Origin: a virus
Strand: one strand, 5' to 3'
IMG/VR virus record: IMGVR_UViG_3300001589_000019
Location: 1-51,134 of that record
DNA: 51,134 bases
The translations under genes were made by a program, and so were the position numbers. Position 1 is the stretch's first letter, and every line of letters begins with the position of its first letter. The notes beneath the pieces were generated by a model that worked only from the letters and a program-made list of their open reading frames with translations, did not search any database and was not told where the DNA came from. Positions 45,801-51,134 of this stretch are shown piece by piece.

Positions 45801-47576
45801 ATATGTGAAACCTTTTTTTCTTGATGTTCTCCAAGACAAGTTTTCTAAAGAGAACATATATTTTTTAACTCCTTCAGGACTAAAATCATTACCCGTTAAG
45901 TTTGTGGTCTCATTACCCCTCATTGGAGCAATATTTAGATTATATGTGCTATCTAACACTGAGTAGGTAAAACGTCTGTTCGCGGTTGTTATACCCTCTG
46001 TTTTTTGTAAATCCGCCATAGAAAAATATGGGGTATCTTTAGTAAACACTCGACAGTACTCTTGTCCCACAATATCACCATCAACATCTTTATATGCGAT
46101 TACTCTGGAACCCTTCGTTAACTCCCTCGTACCATCATGAAATACTTTTGATACTTGGTCAATAGCGTTACCGACATGTTGTAGTTTTCTAACTCCCACG
46201 ACCTCATCTGCCGCGTTAATTAATTTTTGTGTGTTATCTAATATCGACCCAGGTGTAAAGTCATAATTACCTGTACCGTCTACCGATTGAGTTGCCGTGA
46301 AAGTATTTTGAACCCCTTGTTCGTTCCAATCAGTATCAATGGTACCAAAAAATTCTGCACCTTTACCAACTTTTTGACCCGCCCTATCTTTATATTTAGG
46401 TGAAACCCATGTAAAACCACCCTGTAATCCTGAACCGTCATATGTTGAAGTCTGATTTAATCCAAATTGGTATATATTATCCCTCTTTTCGTTTTCATAT
46501 ATTTTAGCAATCTCATCGTACCCATAAACGGGTACCTGAGTTTTATTACCGTCTTGGTCTAATGGTAGTGATTCAGCGGGGGCAACAATGTCCCTCATTT
46601 CTTGTTGTGAACTACCTACATAATAATTTTGTTTTGGTACCTTTGTAAATAAGTCAGTTAAGAAATTTCGATTATAATCGGGTATATATCGGTTTAATCT
46701 AAGTCCGTGAAAAAGTCTTGAGCGTTGTCCTCCACCAGTATTATCCAAGAAAATTTGCATCCCTGTTTTTTCAGTGGGTAATTTTAGAACCCCTCTCTTA
46801 TCAAAAAAACCAGTAATTTTATTGGCGATTTGATTTAAATACATTTGTTTTGGTTCGGCACTAAAATAGTCACCAGGTATCCATGAATACGGAGAGTAGA
46901 TTCCACTTACTCTACTGATGAAATCTAAACCTTTTCCGATTAAACTTTTAGGTACTGAAATTTTCCAATCCCTTTCAATTACAGACTTATTACCGGTAAT
47001 AATACCTAGTAAATCAAATGGGTCAGATAATGCATCTATTGCGTTTACCCTTCCTATTGTTTGTTGAAACGTTTCTTCGGCGATTCTATATTGAAATTCA
47101 GTCTTAAGCGATTCCGCAGCTATTCTTGCTAAATCGGAATCCTGAGATAAAGACCCGTTATTACCTTGTGGGTTCTGACTCGTTAGTAGTGTGAACGGAT
47201 TATATGATGAAGCGATAAAGGTATTGTAAGGGCTTTTACCGACTAATGCGGGTATACCCTGACTCATATCTAAATTTAAAGTGTTACTAAAACTTGTAAC
47301 TGAATTTATAAACGTAACATCATCAATAGATTTTGGTTCTCCAAAACCACCTTCAGGCCCGTATTGATTCTTAACATAAGCATAGTTTCCTTCATCAGAA
47401 CCAATCACTTCTACCTCTTGAGAGTCAATAACACCAATATCATTTATAATAACTTCACTCTGCCCTGGTTGTGATGCAGGAGTAAAACCATCACTATTAT
47501 ATGGTTGTAGATTTTTTACTAATAATTTTTTTCTAAAATTTTCAGTAGAATCAAATGATAATGGACTTAATGACAT
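42816..47576 (-). CDS. Giant tail tube/hub-like protein with an OmpA-like segment, 1586 aa
   Basis: Residues about 830-870 ('VKILLDGSASSPN', 'NKSLSSRRISSVTQYM') match the heart of OmpA-type peptidoglycan-binding domains (G-x-x-S/D...N-x-x-LS-x-x-RA-x-x-V-x-x-YL). Residues about 1069-1130 ('CILRIGDFYHTKIAINQISI', 'PMLADINMSFFFIGG') resemble the tube-fold of gp48/gp54-type proteins that cap the baseplate and start the tail tube. The C-terminal third is helical and charged (QRDYEKVQRKTERELDRFSKR). In T4, genes 48 and 54 follow the tape measure gene, and this gene follows the tape-measure-like gene in the same way, so a combined gp48/gp54-like role is a reasonable inference. TATTTATC lies 16 bases upstream. 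Confidence 0.65.
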   Translation of the reverse strand: MSLSPLSFDSTENFRKKLLVKNLQPYNSDGFTPASQPGQSEVIINDIGVIDSQEVEVIGSDEGNYAYVKNQYGPEGGFGEPKSIDDVTFINSVTSFSNTLNLDMSQGIPALVGKSPYNTFIASSYNPFTLLTSQNPQGNNGSLSQDSDLARIAAESLKTEFQYRIAEETFQQTIGRVNAIDALSDPFDLLGIITGNKSVIERDWKISVPKSLIGKGLDFISRVSGIYSPYSWIPGDYFSAEPKQMYLNQIANKITGFFDKRGVLKLPTEKTGMQIFLDNTGGGQRSRLFHGLRLNRYIPDYNRNFLTDLFTKVPKQNYYVGSSQQEMRDIVAPAESLPLDQDGNKTQVPVYGYDEIAKIYENEKRDNIYQFGLNQTSTYDGSGLQGGFTWVSPKYKDRAGQKVGKGAEFFGTIDTDWNEQGVQNTFTATQSVDGTGNYDFTPGSILDNTQKLINAADEVVGVRKLQHVGNAIDQVSKVFHDGTRELTKGSRVIAYKDVDGDIVGQEYCRVFTKDTPYFSMADLQKTEGITTANRRFTYSVLDSTYNLNIAPMRGNETTNLTGNDFSPEGVKKYMFSLENLSWRTSRKKGFTYQDLPHCERGPNGGRIMWFPPYDMKVSETNSANWNTNEFLGRPEPIYTYNNTTRNGNLSWKIVVDHPSILNAIVDKELANQSNNNKVTSIVDSFFAGCRKYDIYELALRYPQFTYSDIYEIIVNSPVPEEVKESFDTINADIPGTEDPATVEYVDKIKESTYDFSYYFDNDIPGPPTTSSLTTQESYPETLSNYIALQSVYTATTNNKNGVKNFFETNILTGETKGPLYQTQEFLKGVGEALNAGSTVKILLDGSASSPNTAPYNKSLSSRRISSVTQYMLPLTPLNSEKTLQQWKDDGKLIIEEFTGGEEVIINGVDCTADLTGVDKIYSTQAMTCRQVYFHSVVETPYQEEIQVTDEENTPGVLDTVTETVTPEKPVMKQPTKTEKQKQEVAKIIVRKLLTECDYFNLVKESSPMVYNGIKEKLKYFQPAFHSTTPEGLNSRLTFLQQCIRPGDTIPVIGDDGRPTEFNAKNTSFGAPPICILRIGDFYHTKIAINQISISYEPLTFDLNPEGIGVQPMLADINMSFFFIGGQGLKEPVNRLQNALSFNYYANTEVYDDRSVVTEEREELNQEIWESIESNVTFGSDNRPTNEDIPTKGVTIGTVKTEEITTYPTTDISTASGQTSFKTIMATAVEDVKNYANSITESLTQVATTYSIDGLAYFTDERNYTDGKTTGYFTDGFTGNTTDTNLFGKPKEDELQNKINNLFDEIIDDVNTDNSPLLKKIQNKNFTNADIDLYKFNIITLINEVKTNYISDYMSVMPKVVNNQLSLINTIDKVSFVMTNTDGFADKARNVQQELEATDNVDKTSKNANNTYEEIENDMVTLSTDLQEFYDQIFDDNKQLVEKPFKPDYSFSIEYQDEGLYYSRFMNAMYQKILNDKDNVILKLLNDRLSGINKWDRYVNNIVDDLQRDYEKVQRKTERELDRFSKRSSVRKFNDYSPFTKEKERIFYYVNVPKDSINSIKDGYFNDLYSGLNTGGNNSYNGKITFN

Positions 47577-47592
47577 CTATATATTCTTTTTA

Positions 47593-47600
47593 GATAAATA
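47593..47600 (-). promoter_or_regulatory. TATTTATC leader element (candidate late promoter)
   Basis: The minus strand reads CTATTTATCTAAAAAG, 16 bases before the ATG at 47576. It differs little from the element at 24474-24481. No hairpin was seen in this 87-base gap. Function is inferred. Confidence 0.5.
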
Positions 47601-47663
47601 GATGGTAACATAATTTTGTGTAAACTAAAAGAATAGATTTATACAAAGATACCCCTATCAATA

Positions 47664-49610
47664 TTATACCATACTTTGTACTCCGGCCACTGAACCACCG
47701 TACGCTCCCGTTTTATTAAGTAGTTGAGAACTGATTGCTGCCATTGCGTCTGGATTATTGGTTAAGTACGTTGCAAATTGTTCTTTAGTCATAACCGAAG
47801 TAGTTGGCATATTATCAACGGTTAAATTAACTTGACCACTAACATTAAGGTTAGAATTGGATGCAATAGTACTTGTAGTTGGTTCATTAATGTTAAGACT
47901 TGAAGTATTTAAATTATTCACAGAGAAATTATCTCTTTGGTAAGGTGTTGCCCCTTCCCCATCTTCATTTGTCTCATTTGAATTATTCTCACCCGTAACA
48001 GGTTGGGCCTCAGTATCGTTTGAACGGTCAAACATTATCGCGCTTGATTCCTGAAAAAGACCTTTAAGTTTATCTATAACTTCCTTCTGAAAATCAAATT
48101 CTCCAAATTTTAAAGCCGCCGCCTGGTATGCTTTGTCAAGGAATTCATATGCCGAATTCGCAAATTCATCGGCCTGTTCTTCACTTACTTTTAATTGACT
48201 TAATCCCAAAGAAAATGCTTCGACAACTTTATCAGGTATTTGAAAGGTTTCTTGTACTCGATTTCCTTTACCTCTTTCACCTTTATCGTTTTCACCTTTA
48301 AGGGAGTCAATTACATTGGTGCTAGACTTTACTAAACCTTCCGCCACATTTGTAAAACCGTCACCTTGTGCTAATTGTAGTCTAGTCATTTGTGTTAGAA
48401 CCGATTGAGCCGCCGCTATTTCATTAAGATAACCCATCGATTTTTTAGCGACATCGAGTTCATTCAACGCATCTTTAGCTACAACTTTTTCTAATGCAGT
48501 GTAATCATTGGCTGTCATATCATTGAAACCTTGACCAATTTGTCTAAGTGTTCCATCAGGCATAGTAATATCAATATTACCGTCTTTATTAATCTTACCA
48601 AGATTAGAAATTAATTCTTTTTGGTCGTTATCTAGACCACTAATACTACCTAATATATCTAATTTCTTATTCTTTTGAGCCGCCATCATAGCCATTTCGG
48701 TCATCTCTTGGTATCCCATTCCCGCTAAATCAGCAGCCTCTCTAAGACGATACATTTCAGTAACAGGTAAATCAAATTCTCCTGTATCTTCGTTAAATAC
48801 TACCGCAGCCGCAGACATTTGAACAAGACTATCTTGTAGCCCTTCCATGTCCGTTTGGGCCATGTGGAGTAATTGGAATGGGTCCCCTAGTTTACCAATT
48901 GCCCCACCTAACATTTGGAACCCTGCCGCGGTCTCAATAGCTGCTTCAGGAGACATTAATTTATCGGCTAAACTAACGGTTGTACCCATATCAATCCTTA
49001 AGGCTTGAGCTTGGGCTACCATATTAGAAAGACCGTCTACCCCATCTTTAAAATTATATGATGTCATTAACTTTAAATTTTTGTTAACACCACCCATAAA
49101 TTCTGAGACATTTAAACCATATGACCTCGCTTGTTTTGTCATACCCCCCATCGTTTCCAATGTTTTGTCGGTCGTATAACCTAATGTATCAAATGAAGTT
49201 GCCATAGTAGCCAATTCCGCGGCAGACATATTAGCAGTAAAACCTAAGACTTGAAACGCCTCAATTTGTTTGTCAGAGAAAAATGTTAATCTCATCATGG
49301 ACGCATTTAGTGCTCCATATAATTTAATATTATCTTCAACACCTTTTCCGACTAATAAAGTATTTTCTGCGGCGGCGGCGGACGCCCTTTGTATCGCGTC
49401 ACCAACAACCCTTGTGGACCCCATAGTCTCTCTAGCGGTATTCGCCGCTAAGGTATTATAACTCGCAACGGAGTTAATCACTCCTGTTATATCGGTTAAA
49501 CTACTTTTAAGACTTTTAGTAAAAGTAAGAAGAGAAATATTGGCTAATTTAATATTACTGGCAATATTACCCGTTACCTCTTCCATTTTCTCATCTTTAA
49601 ACATAAACAT
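47664..49610 (-). CDS. Tail tape-measure-like protein (gp29 position), 648 aa
   Basis: The first ~300 residues are helical and Ala/Met/Gly-rich with the pattern of phage tail tape measure N-terminal domains ('DKQIEAFQVLGFTANMSAAE', 'SFDTLGYTTDKTLETMGGM', 'LSNMVAQAQALRIDMG'). Length is close to T4 gp29 (590 aa), and gene order (tube, gp26-like, small ORF, this gene, tube/hub-like) parallels T4 26-51-27-28-29-48-54. The C-terminal 130 residues are Asn/Ser/Thr-rich and probably disordered. A second in-frame ATG lies two codons downstream. The leader has TATTTATA 16 bases before the start. Confidence 0.7.
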   Translation of the reverse strand: MFMFKDEKMEEVTGNIASNIKLANISLLTFTKSLKSSLTDITGVINSVASYNTLAANTARETMGSTRVVGDAIQRASAAAAENTLLVGKGVEDNIKLYGALNASMMRLTFFSDKQIEAFQVLGFTANMSAAELATMATSFDTLGYTTDKTLETMGGMTKQARSYGLNVSEFMGGVNKNLKLMTSYNFKDGVDGLSNMVAQAQALRIDMGTTVSLADKLMSPEAAIETAAGFQMLGGAIGKLGDPFQLLHMAQTDMEGLQDSLVQMSAAAVVFNEDTGEFDLPVTEMYRLREAADLAGMGYQEMTEMAMMAAQKNKKLDILGSISGLDNDQKELISNLGKINKDGNIDITMPDGTLRQIGQGFNDMTANDYTALEKVVAKDALNELDVAKKSMGYLNEIAAAQSVLTQMTRLQLAQGDGFTNVAEGLVKSSTNVIDSLKGENDKGERGKGNRVQETFQIPDKVVEAFSLGLSQLKVSEEQADEFANSAYEFLDKAYQAAALKFGEFDFQKEVIDKLKGLFQESSAIMFDRSNDTEAQPVTGENNSNETNEDGEGATPYQRDNFSVNNLNTSSLNINEPTTSTIASNSNLNVSGQVNLTVDNMPTTSVMTKEQFATYLTNNPDAMAAISSQLLNKTGAYGGSVAGVQSMV

Positions 49611-49626
49611 ATGAAATATCTTTTAT

Positions 49627-49634
49627 TATAAATA
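49627..49634 (-). promoter_or_regulatory. TATTTATA leader element (candidate late promoter)
   Basis: The minus strand reads GATATTTATAATAAAAGATA, 16 bases before the ATG at 49610. It lies in the 28-base gap after the small chaperone-like ORF. Function is inferred. Confidence 0.45.
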
Positions 49635-49638
49635 TCGT

Positions 49639-49800
49639 TTATCTAGATTTCTGTCGTTGTTTTTCTATCTGTTCGTTTTTTTCTTGAAATTCTGTTGAAA
49701 GTTTATCAATAAAAAACTTTCTCTCAAAGGTGGGCATTAATTGTAGGTCTGAGTAAGACATATTAACATGTTTACTTAGATAATAGAACTCATCGAGCAT
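49639..49800 (-). CDS. Small tail-assembly-chaperone-like protein, 53 aa
   Basis: From the ATG at 49800 the product is MLDEFYYLSKHVNM... with 'LQLMPTFERKFFIDKLSTEF' and a charged C-terminus (KNEQIEKQRQKSR). The form 'L-x-x-MP-x-x-ER-x-x-x-I-x-x-L' recalls the short ORFs after tail-assembly or gp26-like genes in many tailed phages; T4 gp51 is the positional counterpart. The frame is also open upstream to 49845, overlapping the end of the gp26-like gene in the +1 frame, so it may also be made as a fusion by frameshifting. The ATG at 49800 was chosen because it is the only standard start and leaves a 13-base gap after the upstream stop. Confidence 0.6.
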   Translation of the reverse strand: MLDEFYYLSKHVNMSYSDLQLMPTFERKFFIDKLSTEFQEKNEQIEKQRQKSR

Positions 49801-49813
49801 AATTTTCCTATAG

Positions 49814-50563
49814 TTAGAAGAAAGGACGAAAAAACTCCGCCCCAAAAGTGATACGCATATTCACTTTTTCTCCTGACGGGGCTGTAGTAGTTCTATTAAG
49901 GTCCAACTTAGGTTCACAATCTTTCATTGTGTTTCTAATAAATTTTGAATCCATAATAGGTAGCGTACTTATAAAGGTTGATATTTTTTCTCTGTTCTCA
50001 TCTCCATCTATAGAGACGATTAATTTTTCTAACCGTTTAGTAACAATTGGTACAGTTACTCCGTTAGGGTATAAATCAGGTAATTCAGATAATTCATTAG
50101 TGTCTTGAATATTTAAAAGTCGACACACAACATTGACACTTGTTTTTGGTAAATTAAATTCAAATAAACCTTTTTCATTAGGTTTTATTTTAGCTTTTAC
50201 AATATTTAATTCATCTAAAGCAATTTTAGATTCAAAATCTTTACCTGTTTTTGGGTCTTTTAATACAAAGTTATAGTCAGAACCAAACGCAGTATTTCTT
50301 AAGAATATTAATACCGCCTCCGCATCTCCATCTAATAATTCGTTAACATTAAAATCAGGTTCGTAAATTTTATTTTTTAGTAATGTCATCACTAAGTTCT
50401 TACTTCCTGAATTAGATAATAATAAGTTCTCATCTTGTGCAGTTAAATAACCGACTTTAAGTGATTTTTTCTTATTAGTGTAAAAAGTACCTTGCGATGG
50501 TAATGGTACCACATCGTGTGGTAAGTTCATATTTGCTTGTCCGTATTGTTTTCCTTGGTCCAT
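49814..50563 (-). CDS. gp26: Baseplate hub assembly protein, T4 gp26-like
   Basis: The start was set at the ATG at 50563 (MDQGKQYGQANMNL, 249 aa) because the 12 codons upstream lie inside the terminator/T-tract region. It carries the family N-terminus 'PLPSQGTFYTN' followed by 'YLTAQDENLLLSNSG', 'LLDGDAEAVLIFLRNTAFG' (the 'GD..A.L..LR...YG' element), and ends 'FGAEFFRPFF', as in the T4 base plate gp26 family. T4 gp26 is 208 aa. Some relatives carry C-x2-C in the middle and near the end; here these positions lack Cys. It follows the tail tube gene after a terminator and precedes the chaperone-like ORF. Confidence 0.75.
   Translation of the reverse strand: MDQGKQYGQANMNLPHDVVPLPSQGTFYTNKKKSLKVGYLTAQDENLLLSNSGSKNLVMTLLKNKIYEPDFNVNELLDGDAEAVLIFLRNTAFGSDYNFVLKDPKTGKDFESKIALDELNIVKAKIKPNEKGLFEFNLPKTSVNVVCRLLNIQDTNELSELPDLYPNGVTVPIVTKRLEKLIVSIDGDENREKISTFISTLPIMDSKFIRNTMKDCEPKLDLNRTTTAPSGEKVNMRITFGAEFFRPFF
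49826..49837 (-). other. Candidate +1 frameshift site at the end of the gp26-like gene
   Basis: In the gp26-like frame the minus strand reads GAG TTT TTT CGT, five codons before the stop. A +1 slip of the Phe tRNA from TTT to TTC would enter the frame of the chaperone-like ORF, which is open from 49845 to 49639. No stimulatory structure was verified. Confidence 0.3.
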
Positions 50564-50572
50564 AATAGTTAA

Positions 50573-50580
50573 TTTAAATA
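50573..50580 (-). promoter_or_regulatory. TATTTAAA element before the gp26-like gene (degenerate)
   Basis: The minus strand reads TTTTTATTTAAATTAAC, 9 bases before the ATG at 50563. The T-tract of the preceding terminator runs directly into it. It is a weak match to the TATTTAT leader element. Confidence 0.25.
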
Positions 50581-50581
50581 A

Positions 50582-50615
50582 AAAACCATAGAAGTACAAT
50601 GACCTCTATGGTTTT
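50582..50615 (-). terminator. Rho-independent terminator after the tail tube gene
   Basis: Perfect 11-bp arms AAAACCATAGA (50582-50592) and TCTATGGTTTT (50605-50615) enclose a 12-base loop. On the minus strand the stem ends TTTT and continues TTATTTAAATT. It follows the tail tube stop (50658) by about 40 bases, so the abundant tube protein probably has its own transcript end. Confidence 0.82.
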
Positions 50616-50657
50616 AAATATACAATTGATTGGTTTATTATCAATACTTGTTTTATA

Positions 50658-51131
50658 TTAGTATACCAAAATACATCTATCAGGACGTAATGTCGCCGTA
50701 ATTGTCGCTAACGCGTCATCACTATATCCTAAACTATCGAAATTAACATCAGTTAAAAATGTTCCTTGTAGAATCCATTTTTCGACTGCTACACCTGTTG
50801 GGTCTAACATCTCTAAGTCTAAATCTTTCTTATAACCCGCAGCATACCCCATACGTCCTGTTACGGACTCCGAATGTAATCTAACCCATTCCATTAACGC
50901 TTGTGAAGCTGATGGTCCAATTGGGTCACGGAATGTAACGTTTATCGTGTTCCACACGAATCTACCCGCTACATATGTAGAGGTGTTTAAAAAAGGAATC
51001 TCTGTTGACCCGATTTGGATGTTAGGTCTTGACGTAGACTCAACATACCAAGAATTAATACCCAATGATGATGGAAACGATAGTATAAATCGATTCTTCC
51101 TTTTTGGTTCATAGGGAACGGGCATTTTCAT
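50658..51131 (-). CDS. gp19: Tail tube protein, T4 gp19-like
   Basis: The 157-aa length matches T4 gp19 (163 aa). Diagnostic segments are 'FRDPIGPSASQALMEWVRLH' (about 67-86), 'GYAAGYKKDLDLEMLDPTG' (94-112), 'VEKWILQGTFLTDVNFDSL' (115-133) and 'ATITATLRPDRCIL' at the end, the usual gp19/VgrG-tube beta-barrel pattern. Hexamer rings stack to form the inner tube through which DNA passes. Two in-frame ATGs lie at 51131 and 51125; the first is adopted. Upstream bases TTAATG at the window edge leave room for an overlapping stop of the preceding gene, where the sheath (gp18) would be expected. Confidence 0.92.
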   Translation of the reverse strand: MKMPVPYEPKRKNRFILSFPSSLGINSWYVESTSRPNIQIGSTEIPFLNTSTYVAGRFVWNTINVTFRDPIGPSASQALMEWVRLHSESVTGRMGYAAGYKKDLDLEMLDPTGVAVEKWILQGTFLTDVNFDSLGYSDDALATITATLRPDRCILVY

Positions 51132-51134
51132 TAA

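Noticed and set aside
1-51134. tRNA genes, insertion sequences, integrase or attachment sites
   Set aside because: No cloverleaf-like segment, transposase or integrase motif, or terminal inverted repeats were seen; intergenic gaps are all shorter than 200 bases.

Overview
The window is a fully coding, AT-rich stretch of a large tailed phage with a T4-like (myovirus) contractile tail. Every convincing gene lies on the minus strand, so transcription runs from high to low coordinates. T4-type markers include a gp19-like tail tube, gp26-, gp53-, gp25- and gp6-like baseplate proteins, the gp32/UvsX/RNase H/gp41 replication set and a class I ribonucleotide reductase. Several independent features point to a Bacteroidetes (flavobacterium-like) host: SprB-type repeats in a virion protein, a fiber C-terminus with the 'GLLIPRMT..QR' signature common in Bacteroidetes surface proteins, an NrdB carrying an N-terminal ATP-cone as described in flavobacteria, a carboxypeptidase-regulatory-like domain, and gene starts without clear Shine-Dalgarno sequences. 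The host assignment is an inference. TAA, TAG and TGA are all used as stops, so the standard bacterial code applies.

Layout in transcription order. (1) 51131-42496: tail tube, gp26-like baseplate protein, a small chaperone-like ORF, a tape-measure-like protein, a 1586-aa tube/hub-like protein and a gp53/LysM-like protein, followed by a 2218-aa hub protein (to 35850) ending in a glucosaminidase-like domain. (2) 35805-34956: two small proteins of unknown function, then a strong terminator. (3) 34887-26937: a replication and nucleotide module behind a sigma70-like promoter: gp32, UvsX, 5'-3' exonuclease/RNase H, an unknown 154-aa protein, gp41 helicase, NrdB, NrdA, then a second terminator. (4) 26838-24532: baseplate wedge gp25 and gp6. 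(5) 24460-5594: seven tightly packed genes, including giant 1848-, 988- and 1919-aa proteins, probably the outer baseplate and its adhesive or receptor-binding parts. (6) 5414-1: a Thr/Pro repeat protein and two fiber-like proteins, the last running off the window edge.

The baseplate genes are split by the replication module, which has a terminator at each end. Late-gene leaders share a TATTTAT element, possibly the phage's version of the T4 late promoter. The most unusual material is in regions 1 and 5: very large baseplate proteins carrying domains normally found on Bacteroidetes surfaces (SprB repeats, PKD, OmpA-like, carboxypeptidase-regulatory-like), a membrane-helix-like stretch inside a virion protein, and a roughly 700-residue (TPTN)n array encoded by a 12-bp repeat. 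No tRNA, CRISPR array, insertion sequence or integrase was seen, and no gene-free stretch exceeds 300 bases.
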